A DNA stretch of 64,000 bases from Phymatolithon calcareum (Eukaryota; Rhodophyta; Florideophyceae; Hapalidiales): assembly GCA_977006965.1 (NCBI GenBank), contig OZ345382.1, positions 1,240,001 through 1,304,000 of the forward strand. Reading direction: 5' to 3'. How positions within the stretch are numbered: the stretch's first letter is position 1; each line of letters begins with the position of its first letter. This document shows, one piece after another, positions 33,484 to 45,130 of the stretch. Made by a program: the position numbers and the translations under genes. A model generated the notes under the pieces. The model was not told where the DNA came from. It did no database searches and saw only the letters and a program-made list of their open reading frames with translations.

Positions 33484-35731
33484 TGACGCAGCTGGAAGAG
33501 GAGAATTGAGAAGTGGAATGTATGAAGACCATGAAGACGGGAGTGCACATGCGTTATAGCCTGCGCTCTTACCTGATAAGACCTTGGAAATTAAAAAGGA
33601 ACGTAAGGGAGTGTTGAAATAGAAACGCAGTGTTGCCAGAGAAACAGGATGACTGGTGTGGCTATCCCACAGTCCGATACTGCGGGGACCGATATTTCAA
33701 CGTCTTTACCAGTCGAGAAATTGCGATGGCCATGCATTATGTCAGTGCGAGGGAGTGTCAAAAACGTCGTGCGAAACTACGTGCACGAGAAGAAAAACTG
33801 TTTAGTTAAAGTTTAACGGACCGACAACCAAAAAGTGCAACATAGCGAACATTATTGTAATGGCATTGGCGAAGCTCATGGAGCCGTGCAAGAATCGTTC
33901 GTTGCACAGAGCCATCAGTTGCCGTCTTTAATCCCCCTCGACAGTATTTTCCTCCTCAATCTTGTCCCCTCGCTTACAATTTCCAAAGAGTATTTGGGAC
34001 TTCTGGAATTTATGAACGTTTACCTACCTGTTCAAAGTCGTAACTGTCTCGCTAGTATTTGGTAAACGTTAATAGATTCCAGAAGTCGTGTCAGAATATC
34101 ATGAGATGTGATCGTGGCAGAACACGGAAGAGAGCAAGCAGGAACTGCACTAGTCTTTCCTTAATCGCCGTTCCTCTCTTCACCGCACGTAGACGGGCGT
34201 GAAGAAGGCGTCGATTTCCACTCCCGCCTCAGGCTTCCACACCATTCTCTGTTATGTATTCCTGTGGATGCACCGGTGCCACATACGCTTTCAGCCTGCA
34301 CGCGACATCACGCGTGTGTTGTCAGCATCTTCTTAGAATTTTATGGATATCAAAGCCCTCCAGCACTGCACTATTCTTGAGACTGAGCGCCTTACAACTA
34401 TTGTGCCATTGCCCGATCCATATTTACATCCAGAACGATAAACTAGGCTGCTCTCGGTCTCCAATAAGGTCCATTCCGGTCCAATTGCCATCAGCAAAGG
34501 ATCGCTTCCCTTGAGCCATGCTTCTCATCTGTGGCCCATATCTCTCCCCATAGCACTCCGGGCATCCTTAATTTCTGTGAATGTCCACGGGCATGGACCG
34601 TATTTGCTCGTTGGATATTCTCCCTGTAGCACATCAGGTACTGTTGCCGTCGAGACGGGTCCGCTCAGCCCATCGAGCATCTTGTTCCTTGGACCCAAGC
34701 GCGACATGCGCCTCAGCCCATCGAGCATCTTGAAGAGGGCAAGTCCGAATCAACTACTGTTATTCTACAGATCGCTGGGCCGTCCCATGTGGAAATGCGG
34801 CACGCAGCCGCCGCAGCAAGCGGCATATATGTGAACGGATGATTGAGCTCATTTAGGCCACCATGCAGTCATGCACGCTCATGAGCATCCTCAGAAGAAA
34901 ATAGCCGACCACCTTGCCCTCCGATGGCCACGTGAGTTCTCTAAATCTTCCTCTGTGACTGAATCCGGCGATCATACTCCTGCACACAGCGAGCAGAGTG
35001 ATATGCCCGAGTTTTACAGCAGATGCAAAATTGAGAGCGTTTTTAACCCGCTGATTGCGAGTTCCTATTGTTACGATCCGTCGTATCTCTGACTGGGAAT
35101 GTGCCGCACTGAAAGAGGTGCAAAACCCTCTTCCTTCAGTGGTCGCTTCTCTCACATTAGAGTGGAAAGATTGCGGGGAAAGAATTGAATTAATTCATTC
35201 GTACCTTCGCATGTCGATTTTCTTCCCAATTCTTTTCTGTTTTGCTGCAGCTTTCCAAATCTTCAGATATTATAATATTATCTGATACAGTGCTTTGCCA
35301 GGTATCATACCATCAAAAGGACAAATTTTTGGTGATGTACTAGGTCTAGATGTGGAAAACGAAGTCAAACTTGCTAGAATACATAGAATAAGAGAACCGT
35401 AGTTCCTTGAAACGCTTATAACCCAATGGGCGAAAAAAGCCAAAGGAATGAATGAGAACACAAAGGGGTACTGAAATTTAATCAAAGCTATACGTTATGT
35501 TCCTTTCTGGATGCCTGATATGCCGAAGCGGGGTCCCTTTCGACGTAGTGCACAGCAATCAAGCAGATGATGATCATGAAGCCAACACGAATATTACGGG
35601 GGACTTTACTTTAGGAGCCCTTGTCACTGGCGCTAACCAACAACATGCAGCTTAGCATGTAATTCGATTTCGTCTTGTGTCAACGCGTTACATGGATGAA
35701 AAGCTATACCTAAGATTAGGGAACAGGCTTT
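33484..35731. other. No recognised gene; one small direct repeat
   Basis: A 21-bp sequence starting ctcagcccatcgagc occurs at 34664-34684 and 34712-34732, 48 bp apart. Nothing else could be supported. Confidence 0.4.
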
Positions 35732-36242
35732 TCAGGCTCTCGAAATCACCTCTCTGATTTGGCAGTTATCAGCATGTGCAGGGTGAAAATGGGTCAGCTG
35801 TTCAAGTTGTAACACAGCTGTAGTATGACTTCGCCAGGAGCTCACATACAGTAAAGATATCATTGCGTTTATCTGTTTCGGTCGTGATTGACCTGTTGCT
35901 GAGAAGTTACCGAGAGTCTTCTTTGTTTGCCCCAAAGCCTCCGATATCCAGAGGCTGCAGCTCATGGGACGTGTGAGCCGGGAGATCAGCGACTATGATG
36001 TTGTTTTGCTTAAGTAGGCTTAGCGTCTTAAACGTCAGATGGCTTCCATACCCATCAAAAACAAGCAACAACGTCTTCCCGTTCCGCCTGAGGAACGCAG
36101 TTTCGTCAACAAAGTTGATTGCCCATGAGTGAAAGATACCACTGTCCACCCCAGCCACCTCCCTCATAAAAGAATAGTTGGGTGAGGGTAAGAAGTCTGC
36201 AGGGGTCTCATAGGATCCATTTTCCCGCTTTCGGTATTTAGC
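35732..36242 (-). pseudogene. pogo-like transposase, C-terminal half
   Basis: Encodes the distal DDE_1 (pogo/CENP-B-like) domain: YRKRENGSYETPADFLPSP, FHSWAINFVDET, LLVFDGYGSH (second catalytic Asp) and LPAHTSHELQPLD (third acidic position). A frameshift near 35945 leads to a diverged C-terminus ending at 35732. It is the continuation of 38783-39704 on the same strand. The two halves meet at GVVAK/YRKRE when the 2.5-kb block between the 8-bp repeats is removed. Confidence 0.8.
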
Positions 36243-36455
36243 ATAGATAGGGAAAATAAAATTGTATTCTGGGTTATTCTTTTATGCAGTATTCTCGATT
36301 TATTTTTCCTGGCTTTTTGAAGGGATTATTTATTTGTCCAAGCTGCAAACCTGAGTTATTTTATGCCAGTACTCTGAACTATTTTTCAGTATTCTGTACC
36401 ATTCTGGTACCAACTTTGGCGGGACTCTTGACTCAATCGGACAGTAATGCATCTA

Positions 36456-37767
36456 TAAACCTGGGCTGAAGTACCGGCTATCCTCTTCGCAGACGATGTT
36501 CTTCTCTCTGCGAAATCACAAGCTGCACTGCAAGGACTATTGGATATAGCTACCCAATGGGCACAAGAGCGAGATATGACTTGGAACACTAAACAAGGGA
36601 AAAGCGAAGTCCTCGAATCAGAGGAAACATTGGGCAAGACATTCAAGCTAGCGAACAAGGTACTAGCACAAGTTCCGGAGGTCACGTACCTTGGAGTATC
36701 CATAGACCCCGGAGGAGTCACAGATACGTTAATGATGCAACGACTAAAGAAAGCAAGGACGGCCGTGTACGAGTTGCGTACACTGGGAGTGTTCAAGAAA
36801 GGGCTGAGTATACAGAAGTGTATTCAGATATACAAGGCGCTAGTACAGCCACGCTGGGAGTACGCAATGCACTTAACGCCCTGGACAGAAGACGTACAAA
36901 ATGCTGTCAAGGAAGTAGAAGCAACATTCTTCAATCAAGTATTCGGGCCACTGGCCCGAGGAAGGACGGATAGGCTCCGTCTCCTGTGCCGGATCCAGGC
37001 GGCCGCACATCGACGAGAAATCTTGGCCTTCAAAATGCTGAGAAGGAACAAGGCGAAAGAACGTATGTATTCAAAAGAAGTGCCCGAAAGACGAAACAAC
37101 CATGAATGGCAGTACACGAGGAAAGATATCGCCGCGATGGAGACCAGAGAGCCGTTCGGTGAAGCTGTAAAGCATATCCAAACGAACCAATCGTCGCAAA
37201 CACTTCGATTGAAATTTCTGGAAATGGAAGGAGACCGCCTAGAATCGAAGCGGAAAAGAAAGATACCGTACGACAAGACAAGAGAATTGCCGGCAATCCT
37301 CAAGTTCCCCAAGGTGAAGCACAGACAACTAGCGCTGCAGTATGCCTGCGGCAGATTCCCACAGGTGTCAACAACAAGTATGACTGAAGAATTCGGCACC
37401 AGAGCCAGAGAGCATATGGAAACCCTTGAACGCACGTTAGCAGGGTACGAACTTGAAGGGGAAAAACGACTGGAAACAGAAAAGGCGCTGGATGAGCTCT
37501 TACTATTTAGCAAGACACTCATAGAACGCATGGAGACCGAAGAAGGCTTGTATTAATCCGCAGAAGGCAAGACAAAAAGTGGTCGAGACCAAGCACCAAC
37601 AATCCCGTAGAGGACTGAAATAGGACTACTTTGAGTCCTGAGTTTTCCCGTCCGCCATTCTGGTGGACGTTTTGTGAGCTACACAAAGGTAGGTAGCATC
37701 AGAGGAAGCCTTGCCCATATCTTCGGAAGTCTGTGGGGCTTTTAAATAAACTTGAAAGGAAAAAAAA
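36456..37767 (+). mobile_element. LINE-1b copy, 1.3 kb, 5'-truncated
   Basis: Flanked by the 13-bp repeat agtaatgcatcta (36443-36455 and 37768-37780). It begins within the RT catalytic motif region and runs through the rest of ORF2, a ~210-bp 3' UTR with ggcttttaaataaactt, and an A-tail. The body shows no frameshift, so it is comparatively recent. Confidence 0.92.
36459..37556 (+). CDS. LINE-1b ORF2, C-terminal 365 codons (truncated)
   Basis: Open from the truncation point to TAA at 37554-37556. It starts TWAEVPAILFADDVLLSAKS, so the RT catalytic FADD is intact here, unlike LINE-1a. It continues with WAQERDMTWNTKQGKSEVLE, VTYLGVSIDPGGVTD, LRTLGVFKKG, the PRWEYAMHLTPWTED block, a long basic linker, RQLALQYACGRFPQVSTT, and a C-terminal helix ending LFSKTLIERMETEEGLY. 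It lacks the endonuclease and most of RT because of 5' truncation, so it is not functional alone. It gives a clean reference for repairing the alignment of LINE-1a. Confidence 0.88.
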   Translation, partial: TWAEVPAILFADDVLLSAKSQAALQGLLDIATQWAQERDMTWNTKQGKSEVLESEETLGKTFKLANKVLAQVPEVTYLGVSIDPGGVTDTLMMQRLKKARTAVYELRTLGVFKKGLSIQKCIQIYKALVQPRWEYAMHLTPWTEDVQNAVKEVEATFFNQVFGPLARGRTDRLRLLCRIQAAAHRREILAFKMLRRNKAKERMYSKEVPERRNNHEWQYTRKDIAAMETREPFGEAVKHIQTNQSSQTLRLKFLEMEGDRLESKRKRKIPYDKTRELPAILKFPKVKHRQLALQYACGRFPQVSTTSMTEEFGTRAREHMETLERTLAGYELEGEKRLETEKALDELLLFSKTLIERMETEEGLY

Positions 37768-37873
37768 AGTAATGCATCTACATTCGGCACCAACGGCTTT
37801 GAATCAACATGCTCTTTCTTTCTACTTAACAAAGCCGGAAGCTGAGGCGCTACTCTGAACTGGTCATGCAACA

Positions 37874-38774
37874 ATGCCTCCAAAGCTGACTGGCAAGGAC
37901 ATACGGGACAAATTTTTCACGCTGACAGACCCAAATACACACACCTGGACTTGTAGATGTGACTCTGTGCGTCAAGTCTGTATAAAGCAAGCATTATCAT
38001 CACTATGAATTGCTGTTGACCAATGATGGAATGCCTCAGCACTCTATCTCTGAACACAAAGGCAGTGTTGGGTCATCTAGCATATTTTTCCCGAAAATCC
38101 TGTGCAAATCCATGATGTACTGGACTTTGTCATTTTTGGTTTGTTTCCATTTTCTGTAATCGACAACCATGCTATCATGCGTCACTTGCGCTACGACTCT
38201 ATCTCTCCGAAGAGCTTAACCAAGTACATGGGACTGCTCAATCTTCATGTTGAAAAACGAATAACTCTCATGCTTCCTGAGAAGTTCGCTATTGACTTTG
38301 CTGGCTGGTCAACAGGTCTGGATCACTCTGTTGCACTCTTTGCTGTTTTCCCGGCGCGCACCGATAAGAGATTCAAGAGCACGCTGCTTCCGTTTTCTCC
38401 GTTCGAAAACGATGAGAGTCAAAATGCAGATAATCGCATTAATTTTATATAGTTCGTACTTGGAGTTTTCGGCAAGGATATGTCAAACATCGTCGCACTG
38501 ATCGGCGATAATTGTAACACTAATCTGTCTATTGCAAAGAAAACGGATTGTAAATTAATCGCTTGTGCAAGTCATCGCTTCAATCTGGCTCTAAAGGACT
38601 TTATACAGCCCCATAAAACGCTCATCAACAAAGTCTGTTTTGTAATGAAAAAGCTGCTGTTATCTATCGCTGCTGCCAAGCTGAGAAAATTGACTCATAT
38701 GCGTGCTTTGGATTGCAATGAGACCAGATGGTCCTCCACCTATGTGATGCTGAAAAAGTATACCAAACTACACC
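37874..38774 (+). pseudogene. hAT-family transposase fragment
   Basis: An ATG at 37874 opens a BED-finger-like start (LTGKDIRDKFFTLTD, TWTCRCDSV). A stop and frameshift follow near 37990-38090. The frame from 38102 carries LTKYMGLLNLHVEKRI and FAIDFAGWSTG, then a TAG at 38450-38452, then VALIGDNCNTNLSIAKK, LIACASHRFNLALKDF and NETRWSSTYVMLKKY. These are hAT core motifs in the usual order. The C-terminal hATC dimerisation domain is missing: the frame ends at the pogo junction. It is dead. Confidence 0.75.
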
Positions 38775-38782
38775 TATTTAGC

Positions 38783-39704
38783 TACCACCCCTGGCAGAAT
38801 AACCACAGGTGTGAACATTTGTCCAGGGGCTGATACTAATGGCATGAGTGTGACATGATCGTATGTGCCACGACAATTCAGTTTTTGTGTATTAGTCTGG
38901 GTTTCTCGGCGAACAATGAACTTTGTTCGACCAATGAGTGACATAACTCTGATAGAGAATCCCGATTCATCAAGATTGAAAACGAATCGACCCTCTTGAA
39001 TACTGTGTTTCTCACAGAACGCCCAGATGCGAGTAAAATAGGTTGCGACAAACTCAGGGCTCATTACTTCAGAGCGATCGTGCTCGAGATTGACGAGTGA
39101 GGCCTGGTCTGCGGCCCAGAAATGATGAAACCCAGTCACTGCCAAGTCTTACTTCCCTGAAGTCAATCAATTTACGGCGTTCGTGAGGTAGAGTTTGAAC
39201 AAAAGTCTGAACCAAGTCCTTCAATGCGTCATGACCAAGAGGGCTTCAATTGTTTTGAAACTCTTCTACCGCATTTTTGATGAGATTTTCCTCGTCATGT
39301 GTCAATCTCTGCTTTCGTTTGCGACTAGTTTGGCGTCGCTTCCCCCTTAAAAGATTGTTGGAGAGTGCTGTCTGAAACTTGATACTTCTTGACAACCTTA
39401 GGAAGCGAGAACCGCACGCCATGATAGTCATTTCTTTCTTCTCCTTTAGATCTGCAAGAATGTGCTTCTGGCACAATGAAAGAGTCTTTATGGAGGTCAT
39501 TTTGAGCTTGGCATGATAAAGCGCTAAGCTCAAAATGACTTCCACCATGAACTCTACTGTAGAAGTCGACTCAACGAATATTATAACGTTCACCTCAACC
39601 AGATTCCCCACGTTGTGTCGCGAAAAGTGGAGGTTTATTAGCGATATCATCCATATTAAGACGGAAGAGGAGGATACTATACGTAAAGAGGTCCAAAAGT
39701 CCAT
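38783..39704 (-). pseudogene. pogo-like transposase, N-terminal half
   Basis: From 39704 downwards it contains a diverged helix-turn-helix region (SRKRKQRLTHDEENLIKNAV), a stretch ending in a TGA, ALKDLVQTFVQTLPHERR, and RLGSDWVSSFLGRRPGL of a CENP-B/Tigger-type DNA-binding domain. After a frameshift near 39080 come PEFVATYFTRIWAFCEK, FVFNLDESGFSI (first catalytic Asp), IGRTKFIVRRE and VTLMPLVSAPGQMF...VVILPGVVAK. It stops at the hAT-block junction. The gene resumes at 36242. Confidence 0.78.
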
Positions 39705-41464
39705 TTATGTAGCTTATTTGGCACGCTTTTCGTACATTTTAATGATAGACGACTTTTACTGATGCTCTCCATTGGTTCATGTCCAAAAATGCGGAAAAAT
39801 TACTGCAATTTAATGATTCATATTTACTCTGACTCATAATTACCGTACACCACGTAGTTTTAGCACTTCCGCAAATTGGTTTGAAAATGAAGTTGCACTT
39901 CCGTAACGCTTACATTTCTTTTCATAAACGCATAACATGACATCACACTATTCTCACTCACCCTACACTAATGCGTAGACAAATCCCTACTCTAAATCTG
40001 TTCCGGCAGAATATTCCGCATTTCAGTGCAGTGTGGTGGAGAGAGCGGCGTAGATTTCAGGGAATTCTTTACGGAATGGATTGGATTTCTGTTTAATTGA
40101 AGCTCCCTTTATCATTGTACCTGAAAGACTTTTCGTTGCGCTGCTATTCGTCGCTTAATATTTCATTTTAAGTAGTTTATATTGGACATTTTCTTTCTTT
40201 ACGGAATACTGCCAGCAAAAAAACCGGTTGCTCTTCCAATTTTACACATTCAGCTGCTGATATGTTTTAGTTTTCTGGAATAATTTATTGTTCTTTTACG
40301 TTTATTTAATAATAGGAACCAGATTTTGCCAAAGAGAGCAGAAGTTCTCTCAGGTGCAACGATAACTGACAAAGGGAGCTTCAATTAAATAGAAATCTAA
40401 TCAAAACGTTGTATAAGAGCTTCTAAAAACGTACTGCCATAGGGCATCTCAAGAAACTAAATGGGATTATGAGAAATAACTATCTTCGTCGTTTGTGGGC
40501 CAGCATCAAATTCGCTAAATGGCCAAAAAGTCCTAAAAGTACGCTATATTGACACCCCTAGCCAAAACAACTACTCACTTGGAGCGTAATGCACTATCAT
40601 ACTCACCCTAGCCAAAACTAATACTCACCCGTTTCTCAGAATTAAAATTTACTGCGTGCGCTACTCGTTCTGGTTTAGCTCCTTGTCGCAACTATTGATT
40701 GCATCTCCGTCATCGAAGGCGGTGAGGTCGATGATCATGGACTGAGCCGTTTTGTCCATGTGGTTTCGCTTTGACTGGACAAGGTTGTGGATGTTGGGCC
40801 TACGGCATGTCTGTGAGAAATGGCCCGTGTGTCCACACGAGGAGAAGTGACGGACCCTCATTTCGGACGGCGAGTAGCGCTTCTTATGTTTGTGGCCCGG
40901 TTAGCGACAAGTTCAAACGTCACCAAATCATACTGCATTAGCTGGACACCGAGGACTCCAACACGCTTGATGCTGCCGTAATGTTGCTTGAACTATGCTC
41001 TCAACATCCATACGTCCTCAAACCTGTGCTTGTTCCACGGGTCGAACGCGACCCGATGCTACACGAAGCGCCTAGGAGCATAGAAATGTGCAGCGAGGAC
41101 GTCGCTGCATGGCCACTGGTGCTCATACGTACAGCACGAGCTCCTTCACGATTTCAGAGCGAGAAGTGCGGAAGCGTTTTGAGTTGAGCTTGTTAGACGA
41201 ATTCGAGGAGGTGCACAAAATATGGAATTACAAGATGTAGCGGAGTGACTTCCTTTTTTCCTTCCAAAAACACCACTGTAAGCGCCCCACGCGATGGATA
41301 AGTAGTAGTTATCACATGGGTGTCTATTTAGCGTACTTTTCCACTTTTTGTGACCATTTAACGAATTTCGTCAACTAGATATTAAATTCGCTTGCTTTAC
41401 TCCCGAAGAGGTCCAAAAACTGTCCCGTGCGTACCGACAGATATATCGCGTGCATTTCGATGCC
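39705..41464. other. AT-rich stretch with a possible zinc-knuckle relic
   Basis: A minus-strand frame at 40661-40861 carries HFSSCGHTGHFSQTCRRP. It looks like a CCHC knuckle whose first Cys is lost (His or Arg in its place), as in gag or Mutator-type transposases. It is too short to assign. The rest shows nothing I can support. Confidence 0.35.
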
Positions 41465-42320
41465 AAATAAACTCACGAGGCTCTGTCTTCGGAAAATTCA
41501 TCTCTCGCAGTCGGCTTATGCTCATTCAGTCTTGGAACGGTTTAGCATGCACAACGCGAAACTAGCTGCTACCCCTATGGAGTCGGGCCAAAAGAACAAC
41601 ACAATCGAGTAAGTTGACATCACCGAATCAGTCACTGACGAAATTCCGTACCGACCTGCCATTGGAAGCCTGATGTACTTGATGGTGGACACGCGTCCTG
41701 ATATCTCTGATACGGGTCTGAAAGTTGTCTTCATTTTGTGAAAAACCTCTGAAGTGTCACTAGACGGCTGTGAAACGGGTTCTTCGGTATACTGCGGAAA
41801 CCCGTGATCACGGAATCCTTTCCGTTGTAAACAGCAACTTGGTTCCAATCGGCTACACCAACGCGAATTGGGTAAGATGTCGTGAGACTCGACGGCCGAC
41901 AAGTGGGTATGTGTTCTTACTCACAGGGGGAGCGATAAGCTGGTGCTCTAAGAAACACACCATCGTCGCTACCTCCACATGTGAAGCTGAGTATATGGCT
42001 GCGTGTGCCGTCGCTAAAGAAGCTGTCTGGCTCTCTCGACTCTTCGCCGATGTCCATGGTCTCGACATGCATATTCGCATGCTCCTGTACATTGCTAGTC
42101 AGAGCGCGATTGCACTTGGAAGAAAAAGCGCGATAACTCAGAGCAGCAAGCATATTGACAATCAATACCACTATGTCATGTTGTGGTGCTCGGAAAGATT
42201 GAGATCAAGTACTGCTATAAAGAATCCATAATTGCTGATACGTTGATGAAGCCGGTAGATCGCGTGAAGACTTCCAAATTCGCGAAAGAAATGGAGATAT
42301 GCAAGCAAGAGATCTAAGGT
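41465..42320 (+). pseudogene. Cop-B: copia RT end and RNase H
   Basis: A plus-strand fragment starting in the RT thumb (RKIHLSQSAYAHSVLERFSM, PMESG), then VPYRPAIGSLMYL-like codons with a stop and frameshifts near 41610 and 41735. RNase H follows: KRVLRYTAETRDHGIL, TSGYVFLLTGGAISW, IVATSTCEAEYMAAC and SAIALGRKSAITQSSKHID. A frameshift near 42190 precedes the conserved YCKTES-like and TKPVDRVKT codons. A purine run leads into an L1-type LTR. Confidence 0.75.
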
Positions 42321-42338
42321 TCCTCGTTCAAGGGGCAG

Positions 42339-42781
42339 TGTTGGAAGCGTGATGCTTGGAGCTTTTGTTGCAACACACTTCATAGTCAAGGTGTGATGTC
42401 GGTACACGTGCACGCGTGTCAAATCGAAAGAAAAAGTGTCTCAGAATTTGGAATCATGAAGATTAGAGGCGACACTTGTCAAAGTATGATACGAGTATGA
42501 TAATCATACTGCCCTTACTCAGTAGATAATTTTTTATTTTTTCGTGTTACGCACGTGTCATATGATGACAAATTTGCTTAGGGTTAGTGTGTCTCCGTCG
42601 TCAACTACTGTTTTCACCATGTCTGCTCGATTCTCAGGTCGATATATCCCAGACCTGAGGTTCGCCAAGTCAATAAACCAAGGAAATCATTCTCACACAA
42701 CTTCACTTCTACTCAACCATTTCCGTTCACCGAACTTTTCAACTCTCCTGATCTTCTCCCTGACCTGCTCCTTCAAAAACA
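42339..42781 (+). repeat. L1-type LTR (3' LTR of Cop-B)
   Basis: Starts TGTTGGAAGCGTGATGCTTGG after 'gttcaaggggcag', and shares the L1 layout with 47165-47609 and 52309-52751: cacgtgtc blocks, 'gggttagtgtgtctccgtcg', 'caataaaccaagga'. It ends near ccttcaaaaaca. RNase H codons of another element begin directly after it, so Cop-B probably inserted into that element. Confidence 0.75.
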
Positions 42782-43240
42782 CCCTCACGTGTTATTGGAC
42801 TGCTGTCAAACGTGTTCTCCGATACATTGCCGGAACTCGAGACTGACACCAGCTTGACTCCTACCGGCTATGCGGACTCGGATTGGGCAGGTTGCCGTAC
42901 GACCAGCAAGAAGTTACGTGTTTCTACTCGCAGGAGGAGCAATCAGCTGGAGGTCCAAGAAGCAAACAATCGTTGCGACTTCAAGCCGCGAGGCAGAATA
43001 TATCGCTTGGTGTGCGGCTGCCATGGCAATGGCTGCTCTGAATGGTCTTCCGGATGATTACGACAGACTTACCAGTGCCTTAGATGCACTTGGGACCGAG
43101 GACGAAACATTCTATCTCGAGTTTGTGAAGAGCCGACTTCTACACGAGAAGCAAGTCATGGCTATGCGCCTCGAAGCCTCAACGGAGAAGTCTAAGTCTT
43201 CAGCTCTGTTAAATACGATGCAAAAAACATGCTCATAAGC
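42782..43240 (+). pseudogene. Chimeric RNase H to gag reading frame
   Basis: Codons for YWTAVKRVLRYIAGTRD, then after a frameshift RSYVFLLAGGAISWRSKKQ and REAEYIAWCAAA, are copia RNase H. Without a stop, the same frame continues at about 43,025 as LNGLPDDYDRLTSALDALG and FVKSRLLHEKQVMAMRLE, which is copia gag (ending in TAA at 43236-43238). A 3' pol fragment is thus joined in frame to a 5' gag fragment, with no LTR between. Recombination between two copia copies is the simplest cause. Confidence 0.7.
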
Positions 43241-44692
43241 CTATGACCATTGTGATCATTGTAATCGAGCAGGACGTCCTTCTCTCAGCGGTTGGGTTAA
43301 GTTTCAACATCTCGCACCACTTGGATACAATCGCCGGGTCGAAAAGGAAAGAAGGAAAAACCGACTGCACAGAATCTATTCGTGTCGTTTCCGATTCTGA
43401 CTATGTCTGCTTGATGACAAAGGTTCGAAAGTCAAACATTCGCGAAACGTACACGTCATGGATTATCGACTCTAGAAGCGCATCCGACATGACATTCAAT
43501 CGTTCAATCTTTGTCTCATACACCAAAATAAGTTCGACTGTCGAAATGGGAACTAGAGCAACTGTCAGCATAGCAGGAAAAGGCGATGCTATCGTGACGC
43601 TCAATGTCAAAAGAAACGGTCTTAGTGTATGCTACAAAACGTTCATATTCCGGACTTTGGTTATTCGATCCTGTCGGTGTCTAAATTAGACGTGCACGGG
43701 TACAGGATCTTATTCAAAAGCAATCGATGCTGCATCAAAGCACATGATGCTGTTATCCCCAAAGGTACTTTCCGCAAAGGTCCCTACATTCTAAATCGTC
43801 CGGACAACAAACCCATGTCCAAGGAAGTATCATTCGTCAGCCTACAGCTATGGCATGAGCGTCTCAATCATGTCCGTCCTACTGGAATCTCCTGTATGGA
43901 ACGTCATGGGGTTGTAAAAAGATTGAATATGTATCAAGACTCTTCGTCGGACAATGTATACAGGGGCTGCATTGCTGGGAAAAAACATCGTGCTCCTATC
44001 CCGAAGTATAGCGGTTCAAGCTCGGGCGCACTTATCGATCTCGTGCATCCCGACGTTCTCGGTCCGACTGACATTCCATTACTGGGAGCCTCTCGGTACT
44101 TCATCACATTTATCGATAATCTCTCCAAATGGACCGCAGTTTTTCACTATGCGAATGAAGTCCGAGAGCTTTGAGAGTAAGAAATTTGACTAATACGCTG
44201 AAATGCGTGCAGGAAGAAAGCGCGAACATCTTAACGTGCAGCAATTCTCACCGGCACCTAAGCTCAAAGGTATATGAACCGATAACGGAGGAGAAAACCT
44301 GTCAAATGAGTTCAAAGCATATCGTTCCGATCACGGCATTCAGCACCAACTCACAGTTTCTTACAATCCTCAACAAAAAGGGGTGGCTGAAAGCATGAGC
44401 CGCCCGCTACTCAACTTAGTGCGCTCGATACTCCATCACAAATGCATCGACATGAAGTTCCGGGCTGTACCTCTATTAACTGCTGTGTATATCCGATATC
44501 GAGTTACATCATGAGGTCTTCCTTCGACCACGACCCCCCGTCACATATGGACGGGAGACGCTCCTAACTTGGAACACTTAAGCGCATTTGGCGTCAAGTG
44601 TTGTTATATGATTCCGAAAAAGGAGATTAAGAAACTAGACTCTAATAGTCGTGAACCGATCATATCGGGATACTCGTTTTGCATTCAAGGGA

Positions 44693-45130
44693 TCTTGAAA
44701 GTGTTGCTGCTTATAGCTCTAGTCGTACTACACTTCATTAATAATATGTGATCTCGGTACAATTGTACATATGTCATTGTGTTCGGCAAGATATCTGGAA
44801 ATTTGTAGATGCAAAGATTTGCAAAGACACGAGTCAGAACATGATTGGAGTATGATAATCATACTGGCTTACTCAGTGTCAAAGATGATGAATTTTTGTA
44901 TATTACACGTGTAGTACGATATGATACGATTATGATAGATTTGTTTAGGGTTAATAGGTCTACGTCGTGGCCAAGGGCCCATACTTGGTTTTGGACCAGA
45001 TTCGAACCAAGCCGAATCCTAGGCCTGTTTAGCCAGGATCCGAGGTCGGCCGAGTCTATTAACCAAGGAACCTACTTTCAACCAACTAAACTCCCGACTT
45101 CAATCTCATTCGCTATAACCTCCAACAACA
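44693..45130 (+). repeat. Solo L2-type LTR in Cop-C integrase
   Basis: 438 bp from tcttgaaagtg (a mutated TGTTGGAAGTG) to ctccaacaaca, flanked by the 5-bp repeat aggga (44688-44692 and 45131-45135). Cop-C codons run SFCIQG before it and FKLCDPN after it, so one copy of the repeat belongs to the original codons. Confidence 0.85.

Larger units (their letters stand above)
36243..38774 (+). mobile_element. hAT-like block inserted in the pogo gene
   Basis: A 2.53-kb block flanked by the 8-bp repeat tatttagc (36235-36242 and 38775-38782). Eight bp is the usual target-duplication length of hAT transposons, and the block holds a hAT-like transposase fragment. I see no terminal inverted repeats, and the transposase is cut at the right junction. 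So the block is either an end-deleted hAT or a repair insertion that used microhomology. It contains a younger LINE-1b copy. Confidence 0.6.

Noticed and set aside
34664-34732. 21-bp direct repeat as a possible array
   Set aside because: Only two copies with a unique spacer; no CRISPR-like or satellite structure. No CRISPR array was found anywhere in the window.
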